A stretch of DNA of 47,631 nt from contig JAEUTA010000028.1 of the NCBI GenBank assembly GCA_016788205.1, forward strand, positions 1 through 47,631. The letters are read 5' to 3'. This DNA is from Flavobacteriales bacterium (lineage in GTDB: Bacteria > Bacteroidota > Bacteroidia > Flavobacteriales_F > PHOS-HE28). Within the stretch, counting starts at the first letter, position 1. Every line of letters begins with the position of its first letter. Below the pieces are notes generated by a model, which worked only from the letters and a program-made list of their open reading frames with translations, was not told the origin of the DNA and ran no database searches. A program made the translations under genes and the position numbers. This document shows, one piece after another, positions 11,201 to 20,200 of the stretch.

Positions 11201-13590
11201 GTAACGGTCGCGGTCTCCGGAACACCACCACACGTTGCCGAGCCAGTAACTTGGTAGGTGTAGACGCCTGCCACATCCGTACCCGGCAGAAAGGATGCGG
11301 CATGTGCTCCTCCGCCAGGTGCCGTCCACGTTCCTCCGCTCGTAGGTGTGCCGCCCAGTTGCGCGAACAGGTCGAAAGCCGCCGTGTTCTCGCACACGGT
11401 GATGGTGCCGTTGGTTCCCGGATCAACGCCAGTGTCCACTGTGATGGTGACACAATCAGTGGCCGTACAGTTCGGATGGGAGGGTTGTCCGGCGGTCACG
11501 CAGTACACCGTGGTCCCCGAAACGTTGGCCGTAGGGTTCGAAACGGTAGAGCTTGAAAGTCCCGTAGTTGGCGACCAGGTGAAGATGAAAGGCTCCGGAG
11601 GACAGTCGGCCGCACCGCTCCAAGCGATGCCTGAGGCAGGCCCTACGCCGGAATTGAAGAGCACGGTACCTGCGGCGTTGCGCAAGACGAAGCGGTTCTC
11701 ACCGTTCCAGATCGTGCCGGCTTGATAGGTCAGTGTGATCGCATCTCCATGAAGAACGGGTATGGTGATATCGACTTGGTCGCCTGGCGGATCTTCCAAG
11801 GCATAGGTACTGGCGACACCATCCACGTTCACAGTGATCTGTGCCCCGCCATCCCAGCCGTCCCCGAACGTGTCTATCAACCTCAGCGAATAGGAGCAAG
11901 CACCAGGCAATCCGCCGCTCGCAGTAGCGCTCAGTTGTACGGGTGTACCACAGGTCGTCACATCGTTACCGGCATTTACGGCCGGTGGCGCAACGATGGT
12001 GACGACCAATGTCGTGTCGTACGTACAGCCGAAATCATCCTTCACCGTGTACACGTAATTGTAGGTGCCAGGTGACGGCGGGGTTAAACAGATGCCGTCA
12101 CAGTCCGCCGTTGTGGAAGTGATGTTGGGGCCTGACCAATAGGAACTGTCGCAATCGGCACCGTAAATGGGGGTGAATTCGAGCAGGTCGGGGTAGAGGT
12201 CGGGGTCGAAGTCGATGTCCCAACTGCATTCGAAACCGTTATCGGATCCCCACAGGTCGCAGATCTGCAACCGCCATATACCGTTCAGTTGCGAGCCGAG
12301 CAAGCCGTTCAGGTCGTTCAGGCTTTCATACGTGCCTGTGGCCAGGGTGGCACCTGCATTGTCCACCCAAGTGCCAGTTGTGGCCGTTGGGCTCCAGCAG
12401 TAGTTCCAGCACTCGCCTTGCACGTCGGGAGTCGCATCGTTGTCCACCGGCACGCCAAGGAACGTAGCTCCACCGCCCTGTTGATGCATGGTGACGCTCT
12501 GCCCGGTAGGACTGATGATGTTGATGACCAGATCGCCCATGAAGGAGTGCTCCATGTTCACGCAGATGGAGAGCAGGTCATTCACATCGGTCAATGTCTG
12601 GCCCGGACCGAACTGCGAAAAGATGAGCTCCGACTCGAAACACGATCCCACATCATCCGGCAGGAAAACCCCGCCGCCCAGGTCGCCGGAAGGAAGTTCG
12701 TTCCAAGTGGTCGCGTTCACCACGCCATCCAGGCAAAGCGTTTCGCCCGCGCAACCGAGCAGATTCCCCGAGGTGCCGATGAAGTCCGGTTCCGTACCGA
12801 CCATGACCAGCAGATCCGTTCGGTTCGCGCTTGCGCATCCGTTATTGTCCACCAGGTAGAGCTGCGCGGTGTAGCCACCTTCCTGTGCGTAGGTGTGAGT
12901 GGTGCTTACCGGAGCATTGTTCACGACCGTGCCATCCCCGAAGTCCCAACGCCGTGATGCGATGCTGAACCCAGGGGCCGCCGTGGAGGTGGAGCTATTG
13001 AACGTGATGGATTCGCCCGCACAGATCTTTACAGGGTCCGCTTCACTCATGGTAGCGGCTGCCACGGGGCGCTGGCACGGCGTGTAACAACTGATGCTCG
13101 CGGCGAATACACCCGTGCCGGTCTCGTTGGAATGGAATACGATGGTGAGGCAACCCGTGCTATTCAGCGGTGAGGCGTTCACCGTGATGCCTTGCAGCGC
13201 CGTGCCTACGTAGGTCCCCAATGTCGTTGCCGCAGTGCTTGAGCCATCGTAGATCGTCATGCGATCATTGGGTGCAGCACCGGCGTTACTCAGGTTGAAC
13301 GTCAGGAAGGTGAGCGAGACGGCATCGTTGGGCGAGTCCGGGCAGATGGTGTAGGTGAAGTCCTCGTTGTTGGAGTAGCCTACCGCCCCTTCACCACCGC
13401 TATCCAAGAAAGCGCCTGTGCAGGTGTTCACCGCACCATTGAAGATGGGGAAGGCTTGGCCACGTAGTTCCGTGTGCGCAAGAAGCAGTGCGACGAACGC
13501 ACAACTGATACCGCACCACCGGACAAGTCCCTTTTGAGGTCTCAGGTGGATGAGCGAACGAACAGGAACCCTCGAGGAGAGTCTCTTCAT
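5203..13590 (-). CDS. Giant repetitive T9SS-exported surface protein (2795 aa)
   Basis: Layout from the N-terminus: signal peptide (hydrophobic segment about residues 26-40, cleavage near LRGQ); CUB-like domain (~50-165, with DSGGEG and YTICPDSP); PKD domain (~170-260, WDFGDGT); P-domain-like region (~275-420, with MEHSFMGDLVI and WRLQICDLWGSDNG); a region with the DTFGDGWDGGA motif (~575-665); 21 tandem ~79-residue modules (722-2388); SprB-type segments (~2440-2570, ICNGSCDGTASVSATGG); a second PKD-like domain (FAWNFGNAGTS); and a T9SS type B sorting domain (HVPNAFSPNGDGHNDEF, FNRWGERIF). Likely a cell-surface adhesin or sheath component; no catalytic signature was seen. Every module keeps two cysteines. 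The ATG at 13588-13590 gives a long basic n-region before the hydrophobic core. It is the largest of three tandem paralogues. Confidence 0.85.
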   Translation of the reverse strand: MKRLSSRVPVRSLIHLRPQKGLVRWCGISCAFVALLLAHTELRGQAFPIFNGAVNTCTGAFLDSGGEGAVGYSNNEDFTYTICPDSPNDAVSLTFLTFNLSNAGAAPNDRMTIYDGSSTAATTLGTYVGTALQGITVNASPLNSTGCLTIVFHSNETGTGVFAASISCYTPCQRPVAAATMSEADPVKICAGESITFNSSTSTAAPGFSIASRRWDFGDGTVVNNAPVSTTHTYAQEGGYTAQLYLVDNNGCASANRTDLLVMVGTEPDFIGTSGNLLGCAGETLCLDGVVNATTWNELPSGDLGGGVFLPDDVGSCFESELIFSQFGPGQTLTDVNDLLSICVNMEHSFMGDLVINIISPTGQSVTMHQQGGGATFLGVPVDNDATPDVQGECWNYCWSPTATTGTWVDNAGATLATGTYESLNDLNGLLGSQLNGIWRLQICDLWGSDNGFECSWDIDFDPDLYPDLLEFTPIYGADCDSSYWSGPNITSTTADCDGICLTPPSPGTYNYVYTVKDDFGCTYDTTLVVTIVAPPAVNAGNDVTTCGTPVQLSATASGGLPGACSYSLRLIDTFGDGWDGGAQITVNVDGVASTYALEDPPGDQVDITIPVLHGDAITLTYQAGTIWNGENRFVLRNAAGTVLFNSGVGPASGIAWSGAADCPPEPFIFTWSPTTGLSSSTVSNPTANVSGTTVYCVTAGQPSHPNCTATDCVTITVDTGVDPGTNGTITVCENTAAFDLFAQLGGTPTSGGTWTAPGGGAHAASFLPGTDVAGVYTYQVTGSATCGGVPETATVTVVVNSLVDAGVNGAIALCSSDAPQALFSSLGGSAVSGGSWSGPSGSFNGTFDPAVDPPSAYTYTVNGTAPCPSASAVITVSVSIPVDAGTDAVMLLCSSDAPASLFAQLGGTPDAGGTWTGPSAVVGGMIDPATMSAGVYTYTVAGTAPCPDESATVTVTINTPPEPGTNGAITLCSSDAPASLFAQLGGTPDAGGTWTGPSAVVGGLIDPATMSAGIYTYTVAGTAPCPDQNATVTVTINTPPEPGTNGAITLCSSDAPASLFAQLGGTPDAGGTWTGPSAVVGGLIDPATMSAGIYTYTVAGTAPCPDENATVTVTINTPPEPGTNGAITLCSSDAPASLFAQLGGTPDAGGTWTGPSAVVGGLIDPATMSAGVYTYTVAGTAPCPDESATVTVMINTPPDAGDDAALALCATSPALSLFDALGGTPNLGGTWDGPSPVIANMFDPATMNVGEYTYMVQGALPCISATATVAVSVVTNPDAGTPGAITACTSAATMDLFDALGGTPDAGGTWSGPAPIDNGQFIPSTMTAGVYTYTIDVPAPCVSVNSTVTVTLVQPPDAGIDGSLTLCISSAPAALFPQLGGDPDGSGAWSGPSPVVGGMFNPASMANGTYNYTVAGTAPCPSDMSTVDVNVVAAPDAGTPGTISVCASNAAFDLFAELNGTPDAGGAWSGPSAVIGGSFDPATMNAGIYTYTISVPPPCVNASNTVTVTVVQPPNAGADGSLTLCISSPVAELITALAGTPDTGGTWSGPSTVNGGSFDPSEMSVGTYTYTVNGQAPCPAAGASVMVDVVDAPNAGTPGSVALCSTDDAVDLFALLGGAPDAGGSWSGPSSISGGQFDPATMPGGIYTYTISVPPPCVNASSTVTVTVAEPPNAGSDGGLTLCATSVAQALVTGLTSTPDAGGTWSGPSPVSGGLFNPATMSMGIYTYTVAGISPCPATSAQVEVNVVDNPDPGGPGSITLCATDEAVDMFTWIEGTPDAGGTWSGPSAVVGGLFDPAVDVPGVYTYTLTVPPPCTSASTTVTVAVTAPPNAGDDGAITLCITSNDVPLFPVLGGSPDVGGTWAHSSGTAFTGDFAPASDTPGAYTYTVAGVSPCPADAATVVVNVVTDPDPGLDGALTLCSIDAPSELFSSLGGTPDIGGTWSAPDGTAFSGTFDPATSLPGVYTYTIEAPAPCNNVSSTVTVHVVQPADAGDDGVLIVCATGGSVDLFGSLQGQPDAGGSWTFNNSAFSGTFDPSAAFGGTYTYTVPGTTPCPNDAAHVQVSITQDPNAGQDAILNLCITGDPVDVFPSLGGADAGGTWISPDASTFTGIFTPGTTAPGDYTYQVTGTAPCPNASATVTITQLSDPDAGENGAITLCSSNAPIALFELLGGTPDPGGTWLDASGQVVGDQFDPSAQYAGTLTYLLTVPPPCVNDTSLVVVTIVQASDAGEDATTASCADGGAIDLFATLNGEPDAGGTWSGPSGLTNAMFVPGSSEAGTYSYTVVGIAPCPNVSADVIVAVEELPDAGEDGGTTVCPEAPLVDLFGLLGGTPDTNGTWTAPDGSSNDGTFDPAADEPGPYTYTVAGSLCPDDQTSSTVTIYAVPAPNAGPDAITCGLKYMLSATGSWASGTWSGPAGAVFGDIQAAETEVSVQGGGWYTFVWSTISTAGCASADEVSILFTKPVEAVATTTDAICNGSCDGTASVSATGGNIGDYFYIWSDGVAGNVPNAIGLCAGAYTVIVADTNGCNMNVPFIIEEPVPLLIDDLIATPETCPGSCDGTITVVNPEGVWFIIQGSSQTSPIFSGLCAGEHHFIMGDADGCTASGTAIVLSPPPVVAGFTFSPDTILISDPAVHFVNTSSVNAVSFAWNFGNAGTSTEENPAFVFPDGQADIYEVCLTARDANGCPHQVCLPLPIYDVLLVHVPNAFSPNGDGHNDEFLPVFNLPQVKDYQFMVFNRWGERIFGTDLPGKPWDGGYSGVRSQVDVYVWKLTCKDALSGEPIERVGHVTIVQ
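6427..11427 (-). repeat. Array of 21 tandem 237-bp (79-aa) modules
   Basis: Within the giant surface protein, 21 consecutive modules of about 79 residues run head to tail over 5001 bases (1667 codons, 79.4 per module). The consensus runs roughly: PDAGxDGxITLC, then LFxxLGGTPDAGGTWSGPS, then FDPATM, then YTYTVxGxAPCP, then a VTV strand. Each module has one cysteine near its start and one near its end. Modules 8-16 and 19-20 tend to alternate between a PPPC-type and an APCP-type ending. I marked the boundaries by hand from the protein sequence. Confidence 0.93.
9997..10944 (-). repeat. Four near-identical 237-bp repeat units
   Basis: Modules 3 to 6 of the array are almost identical in DNA, with an exact 237-base period (units 9997-10233, 10234-10470, 10471-10707, 10708-10944). 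For example, the stretch GGGTCTATCAGGCCGCCAAC (one base different in the last unit) recurs at that spacing. Modules 4 and 5 differ by a single residue and modules 5 and 6 by three. Only the first ten or so codons of module 3 diverge. The contrast with the divergent flanking modules indicates recent duplication or gene conversion, and the copy number is a weak point for short-read assembly. Confidence 0.93.
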
Positions 13591-13632
13591 GCGGGCCGTG
13601 AACTACACTAGGCCAGGGCAGGCTTAGCGTTT

Positions 13633-13663
13633 GAAAAATAGAGGCTTCCGCGATGCGGCCCAA
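13633..13663 (-). promoter_or_regulatory. Candidate promoter of the giant surface protein gene
   Basis: On the minus strand, TTG (13661-13663) is followed after 20 bases by TATTTTTC (13633-13640). This is a near match to the Bacteroidota promoter (TTTG, 17-23 bases, TAnnTTTG), with the last G replaced by C. It would give a leader of roughly 35-40 bases before the ATG at 13590. The call rests on pattern match only. Confidence 0.45.
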
Positions 13664-13741
13664 CAGAATAGCCGCTAATTGGACGAACCGCGACGTGTGT
13701 AGGACGAACCCCGAGTAACTGGCGATCAGCGCGAAGCCGTT

Positions 13742-16700
13742 CTAGCGTAACAGGGTGACATGGCCGTAGAGGATGCGCTTTTGCAACGTAGCCTCAGAAC
13801 GGATGTTCAGTCTCCAAGTGTATACACCAGCGGGAAGCACGGTGCCATCGGCATTGCCATCCCAGCGCACAGCGGGGTCCGTGGCGGCGAAAACGGACTT
13901 ACCCCAGCGATCGAAGATGAGCAGCTCGAATTCCTCGTCCGCGATGTCGTTGCCGCTTACACCGAACATCTCGTTGTCCCCATCGCCGTTCGGGCTGAAA
14001 GCGTTCGGGATGAATACAAGGAATAGGTCGTCAACAGGTACGTAACGTAAGAGCGTATCGGTACAACCCAATATGTTGCTCACCACGAGTTGAACGGGAT
14101 AGGCCCGCCCGATATCGTTCGGGAAGGTCACCTCAGCAGAAGGCCCTGCGAATTCACCGAATTGGCCGAAGTCCCATTCATACGCTACCGCCCACGGTCC
14201 GGCGGCTTCCGTAAAATGACCTACGGGCTCCATGATGTTGAGCGGAGTGGTCCAGGTGAAATCAGCTACCGGCAAGGGGATGGCGCGTATGGCATCCGTC
14301 AATACGGTATCGGCGATACATCCGTTAGGCCAGGTGACGTGCGTGGCGATATCGAACCAACCAGCCTCAGGGTACACGTGAGCCAGCGAGTCGGGCCCTT
14401 CCACGATCGAGCCATCTCCAAGATCCCATTGAACGAAGGCTCCACCTGCCGTATCGACGAGCACGAAGTAGGTGGCGAACGGCGCACAGCCTAGCGAGGA
14501 GTCGATCAATACCTCCAGCGGTGGTGTGCGCAGAATGCTGATGGATGTACACGATGTCACCGGTGGGGTTTCGCACCCGTCGCGAAGGGTGACACAGATG
14601 GTGGAATCCACCTGAAGGGAGTCGACGATGGACGCGGCGTCCACTGGGGAGTTGGACCAGCTATAATGATGCTCCCCATCACCGCCGGAAACACCGCTCA
14701 CCGTAAGTTGGAAAGGCACATCGTGGCAATACTCGAGATCTTCCAGCGCCGTCAAGGAGAGCGCTTCTCTCACCGTTACAGCAGCTACAACGGTGTCTGT
14801 CATACACCCGTTGGCATCCTCGGCCACAACAGCGTAGCTCGTCGTCGAAGCCGGAGATATGATGTGGGGACCGGAACCCGATAAGCCTTGATCCCAAGAG
14901 AGCACCACGTTCCCTGTGCCACCGTTCGTGCTGGCACTCAGTGTATGTGTCCCGGTAAGGCAGATCACGGAGTCGCGCGGAGTGATATCCCAGACCAATG
15001 CGTCAGGCTCGGTGATCTCGGCATGGACCGTATCCACACAACCATTACCCGAAGCCAGTTCTCTTATGATGACGGAGTAGCTTCCTGCGGGGGCGGTCAA
15101 TTCATCTCCGTCTGCGGAAGCGGTGTTCTGCACCACTGCATTCTGTGCGTTGCGCCACTCGTAGGACCATGGACCGCCCGGGCCTTCGCTATCGACAGCG
15201 ATGGAGCCTTCTCCGCCATGGCAAAGCACATGTACGATGCTACTGTCATTCTCCAGGAACGAAGGTGGTTGCACCAGTATGCTATCCGTGCTCGTACACC
15301 AGGGTTGCCCGTTGACTTGAACGGTCACATGGAACAGCGTCGGTTGGGTGATCTGTGTGTAAGGCTCTGGTGCGCCAGGGTTCGTTGCTCCAGCTGCAGG
15401 CGTCCATGAATAGAGCAGTGGAGGACTGCCTGCGGGTAGGGCGTTGGCCACGATCAACGCCCGCAGCCGTGCCGGTTGTTCGCATTGTCCTGCGGAAGTG
15501 ATACCGGCGGCCACGGTAGGAGGGTTGCGCACCGTGAACGTGATGGTGGTATCATATGTACAACCGAAATCATCGGTGACCGAATAGATGAACTGCTGGA
15601 CCCCGGCCTGGTCGAGCACGGTAGTGGCGATGGACGGATCGGATGCATCGGCCACTATGTTGTAGCCGCTCCAGTGAACGGAATCAGCACTGGTCCCGAG
15701 ATGGGGTGTGAACTCGGTAAGATCCGGATACAAGGAAGGGTCGAAATTGATGGACCAGTTACACATGGTCCCATTGTCAGCAGCCCACTGATCCACGTAG
15801 GAAAGGGTCCAGACACCGTTCAACGGACACCCGACGAGATCACTGAAGGGGTCCACCGGGGTGTAGGTGCCCTCCATCAAGGCAGTTCCTTGAGAGACGG
15901 GTGTCACGTGAGGTGTCGTCCCGAATTGTGCCGACTCGGACCACGTTCCCCACGTCGCCGTGGAACTGAAGCAATAATCCCAACAGGTGCCAGGAACGAT
16001 ATCCGAGCCACTGTCCGTATCGTTCGCATCACCGAGGAAGGTTCCGCCGCCGCCCTGCTGGTGAAGCACCACGTTCTGCCCGTTCGGGCAGGTGATGCTC
16101 AGAACGAAGTCTCCGATGAACGTGTGCTCCATGGACACGCACAGGGAGGTGAGGTCCGATGGGTCGATCAGCACTGAATTGCTGGGGAATATGGAGAACT
16201 CCAGATCACTGGTGAAGAGCTGGCCCACTTGGTCCGGCAGGTCGATCTGTCCACCAAGGTCCACGACAGGCAACTCGCTCCACGTAACGGCTTGTGCCTC
16301 CCCGTCAAGTTCCAATGGAGCGCCGACACAGGCCGTTCCACCGGGCGTTGTACCCATGAAGTGAGGTTCGGTACCCACCCACACGGCAACGGAGGTCTGC
16401 TGGGTGTTCTCGCACCCTACGTCGTCGGTGATCTTTACGGAGACGAGGTACTGACCAGCCTCATCGAATGCATGGCTCACCACCGGGCCGGTGAGCGTCG
16501 TGCCGTCGTCCATGGTCCATTCATATCCTACGATCGTGCGACCTGGATGCGGCTGCGAAGCGGTAGCGTCGAATTCGATCGTTTCATCCAAGCAGACTTT
16601 CGCTGGTAGTGATTCACCGGTGATCACCGCATTGGGAACCGGCGGCCAGCAAGGGGTTCCACACTCGATGACCGCGCTGAACGTTCCTTCGCCGATGCTG

Positions 16701-17164
16701 TTGGAGGTGAAATGCAGCGTCAGACAACCGGAGGCGTTATCCGGTGTGGCTGCGATGATCTGCCCTTGCAGATCCTCTCCGGTGAAGGTGCCGATGAGCG
16801 GTGCGGTGATATCGGCACCATCATAGATCAGGAACTGATCCACCGGTGCTGGACCATCCATGCTCAGGTCGAAGGCAACGAACGTGAGAAAGATGGCCTG
16901 CCCGGGTTGAGAAGGGTCAGGACAGATCGTGGTCGTAAAGTCCTCGTCGTTCAAGTAGCCCTCGCCGCTAAGACCCTGGCTGGTCACCAGCCCTCCGGAG
17001 CAAGCGGTAATGCTGGGTTCTGTAATGGGGTATATGTCCTGTGCGTTCAACGCTCCGCTGAATAGCACAAGCATGAATACCACGCCCAGTGATGAACGCT
17101 GGCGTTCGATGCCTGCCCGGACCTGGAAAGCAGCGCCATTCGCGCACGTGAAGACCGCGTTCAT
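13742..17164 (-). CDS. T9SS-exported surface protein with CUB, PKD and P-domain-like modules (1140 aa)
   Basis: Paralogue of the genes on both sides. From the ATG at 17162-17164: hydrophobic signal segment (~25-41, VVFMLVLFSGALNAQ); CUB-like domain (~55-165, SGEGYLNDEDFTTTICP); PKD (~170-255, YEWTMDDGTT); P-domain-like region (~270-430, MEHTFIGDFVLS and YVDQWAADNG); SprB-like segment (LCHGGEGSIAVD); further PKD-like domains (VQWDLGDGS, YEWDFGQFG); and a type B sorting domain (FIPNAFSPNGDGDNEMF, FDRWGKSVF). It has no copy of the 79-residue module. The same frame is open further upstream, to an ATG at 17195-17197 and a TTG at 17201-17203. I prefer the 17164 start because it puts the hydrophobic core closer to the N-terminus, though the n-region is still long. 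It lies close behind the upstream paralogue, so the two likely share a transcript. Confidence 0.82.
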   Translation of the reverse strand: MNAVFTCANGAAFQVRAGIERQRSSLGVVFMLVLFSGALNAQDIYPITEPSITACSGGLVTSQGLSGEGYLNDEDFTTTICPDPSQPGQAIFLTFVAFDLSMDGPAPVDQFLIYDGADITAPLIGTFTGEDLQGQIIAATPDNASGCLTLHFTSNSIGEGTFSAVIECGTPCWPPVPNAVITGESLPAKVCLDETIEFDATASQPHPGRTIVGYEWTMDDGTTLTGPVVSHAFDEAGQYLVSVKITDDVGCENTQQTSVAVWVGTEPHFMGTTPGGTACVGAPLELDGEAQAVTWSELPVVDLGGQIDLPDQVGQLFTSDLEFSIFPSNSVLIDPSDLTSLCVSMEHTFIGDFVLSITCPNGQNVVLHQQGGGGTFLGDANDTDSGSDIVPGTCWDYCFSSTATWGTWSESAQFGTTPHVTPVSQGTALMEGTYTPVDPFSDLVGCPLNGVWTLSYVDQWAADNGTMCNWSINFDPSLYPDLTEFTPHLGTSADSVHWSGYNIVADASDPSIATTVLDQAGVQQFIYSVTDDFGCTYDTTITFTVRNPPTVAAGITSAGQCEQPARLRALIVANALPAGSPPLLYSWTPAAGATNPGAPEPYTQITQPTLFHVTVQVNGQPWCTSTDSILVQPPSFLENDSSIVHVLCHGGEGSIAVDSEGPGGPWSYEWRNAQNAVVQNTASADGDELTAPAGSYSVIIRELASGNGCVDTVHAEITEPDALVWDITPRDSVICLTGTHTLSASTNGGTGNVVLSWDQGLSGSGPHIISPASTTSYAVVAEDANGCMTDTVVAAVTVREALSLTALEDLEYCHDVPFQLTVSGVSGGDGEHHYSWSNSPVDAASIVDSLQVDSTICVTLRDGCETPPVTSCTSISILRTPPLEVLIDSSLGCAPFATYFVLVDTAGGAFVQWDLGDGSIVEGPDSLAHVYPEAGWFDIATHVTWPNGCIADTVLTDAIRAIPLPVADFTWTTPLNIMEPVGHFTEAAGPWAVAYEWDFGQFGEFAGPSAEVTFPNDIGRAYPVQLVVSNILGCTDTLLRYVPVDDLFLVFIPNAFSPNGDGDNEMFGVSGNDIADEEFELLIFDRWGKSVFAATDPAVRWDGNADGTVLPAGVYTWRLNIRSEATLQKRILYGHVTLLR

Positions 17165-17215
17165 ACCGATCCACTCACGCAACAGCCCCAGCAGCATGAT
17201 CAACGATCGAGTGTC

Positions 17216-20200
17216 TTACTTGATAAGGGTGACGTAACCGACGACCTCTTTTCGCACTTCGCTGTCCTTGATGCTGAAGAGCAAGCGGTAGGCGTATACA
17301 TCGCTCTTCAATATCTCACCACCGTTCTGATAGCTACCCAGCCAGCTCTTGTAGGGGTCGTCCGTGTTGAAGACCATCTGGCCCCAGCGGTCGAAGACCA
17401 TGAGCTCGTAGTCCGCACGTACGTCCAGGTTGGCGCTGGGCCACCATGTGTCATTCACATCATCACCATCCGGCGTAAAGGTGTTCGGGATGTACGTGTA
17501 GAGCACATCGCTCACTTCCACATCGTAGCACACCGTATCGCTGCACTCGTTGTAATTGTAGGCGATCAGGCAGACCGGATATACTCCCGGGTACTTGTTG
17601 TTGAAGGTGTAGGAGGGTGTGACCGCATTGCTCGTGGCCAGATCGGCGATATTCCACGCGAAGTGGTCCGAGCCCGTGGAAAGGTTAGCGAACGTGACAT
17701 GTGGATGCTCGACGTCAGCCGGACGGGGCCACCAATCGAACGCGGCCACTACCGGCGGAGGGCCCGTAACAGCGATGGCATCTGTACCGATGCAGCCAGC
17801 TGCATCCTTGATACGGACTTGAGCGATGCCCTCGCACACTGCCGTCCGGATGCTCTCCGCGCCCCATGTATCGCCGTTGTCGAAGCTGTACTCGACGGCT
17901 TCCGGGTCATACAATTCCACTTGGCCGTCGCAATCACCGGAACAGGTCACGGGCTGGGTGGCCATCGAATCGATGCGCAGCAACTGCGGCTCACCGATGG
18001 TGAAGTCGAAGCTGTCCTCACAGCCATTCTCATCGCGCACGGTCAATGTGTATTCCGCCGCACAAAGTCCGTTCACAGCGTTCAAGCCTACCCCTTCATC
18101 GCCATTGCTCCACGCGTAGTTCCAGTCAACTTCCGGGTTACCGCCGGTCACCACCACGCTAGCGGTGCCATCGCAATAGCTGAAGCAGACGGCATCCGTC
18201 AATGTGGGGTCGAAGGCGTACGCATCTGTGAAGGTCATATCAACACTGTCGATCAGGTCGCAGAAAGCCCCGTCGTTCTCCACCCAATAGAACCTATGTG
18301 TGCCACCACTACCGGGCGGCATCGTCACTGTCGTGGACACATCGTACGCATCATCGAAAATGGCGCCCGCAGGTCCTGTCCAATTGCCTACTCCGGTATT
18401 GCCTCGCGTGGCCGAAAGTGCGATGGACAAATTGCAGGAGAACGCAGGCTCTCCCGCATCGACGATCCCGCAGCACGTGGGGTCTTCCGACGGGATCACC
18501 GTGATCTGCAGGGTGGCGGTCGCTTCACAACCGGCGTCACTGATGAGCGTGTAGGTGTAGGTGTCGTCAGCATCCACGGTCGGGTCGAAGGAGCCGCTGG
18601 CGATGACCGCACCTGCACTGTTGGTCCATGTGCCACCTGCATCAGGTGTTCCTCCCAGTGAATCGATCATCGCCAAGGGCAACGAATTGGCACAGATGGA
18701 GATGATGTTCGATATGCCAGCGTTAATGGACGGATCAGGAGCGACCAATACACTGTCGGTGACAGCGCATTCAGGATGTCCCACCGGGTACGTGCTCAAG
18801 TAGAACATCGTGGGCTCCGTGACGAAGACATTCGTGCCGGGATCAGTAGGGTCGTCCAAACCCGCAGTGGGCGTCCATTCAAAACTGAATGGAATTCCGC
18901 CACCGCAGGCGATGACTCCTGTCCACAGTGTTCCAGTAGCAGGCCCGTTCGGACTGGCGTACACCTCAGCTCCGGTATCATCGCTTAGCACGAACGAATT
19001 CTCATTGTTCCAAATGGTGCCGGCGGTATAATCGAATTGGACCTGATCCCCCGTCGAAACGTTCAGCGTTACCTCCAACTCTCCTCCTGTGGCAATGGTA
19101 TAGTTGGTGGTGGTGCCATCGATCGTCATATCCAACGACGCTCCTCCGTTCCACCCATCGAATGCATCATCGGTCAGGGTCAACGTGAAGGTGCAATTGG
19201 CGGGCGGACCGTTGGCGAGGATCTCACCGGACATCGGCAACGGATCGGAGCACAGGGTGATGGGTTCGCCAGCTTCCACCAACGCGATCTCCGGTACCGT
19301 GATCGTGATGGTAGTGTCGTAGGTGCAACCGAAGTTGTCGGTGACCGAGAATGAGTAATTGTAGTCGCCCGGTGTGGTGATCGTAGAACTGGCCACCAAA
19401 GGGTTAGCTGGATCGATATCCAGGAAAGGCCCGGTCCAAGCGGCACTATCGAGCGTACTGGTGCCTGGATCCGGGGTGAATTGCGTGACGTCAGGGATGA
19501 TGCTCGGGTCGAATTCGATGGACCAGCCACAGATGAATCCATTGTCCGCTCCGAAGAAGTCGGTGCTCTGATAAGTCCACGTCCCGTTCAAGGGACACCC
19601 GACCAGTGCTGAGAAGGGAGTGATCGGTTCATACGTTCCGGGGACCAAAGCCTGGCCATTGATATCCTCGCCGCTCGGCATCGTGTTCGGTGTAGGCCCG
19701 AACTGGGAATTATCCACCCACGTACCGTTCGTCGCGTTGGGTGTCCAGCAATAGTTCCAGCACTCACCTTGGATCGGGTTGTCGTCATCATCAAGGTCAT
19801 TGGGACTACCAAGGAATGTTCCTCCACCTCCTTGTTGGTGAAGGAACATGGATTGACCGTTCGGGCAGATCACCTGCAGAACTAGATCTCCCATATAGGA
19901 ATGCTCCATGTCCACACAGATGGAAAGCACGTCGTTGGCGTCCACCAATTCCTGGCCTGGATCGAACTGCGTGAACTCAAGTTGCGAGACGAACGGAAGC
20001 CCAACGTCATCGGGTAAGTAAACACCGCTACCCAAGTTCGGATCGGGTAGCCCTGTCCATGTCACAGGTGTTACAACAGCTGAAAGTTCCGTAGTGGCAC
20101 CCACGCACGACGTCACGCTTTCTGTCGTCCCCGCGAAATGCGGCGTAGTGCTCACCAGCACTTGGAGATCCACCACGTTGGAGTTCACGCAGTCGTTGTC

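Noticed and set aside
6427..11427. CRISPR-like array
   Set aside because: The repeats are 237 bp long, in frame, without spacers, and all encode protein modules.
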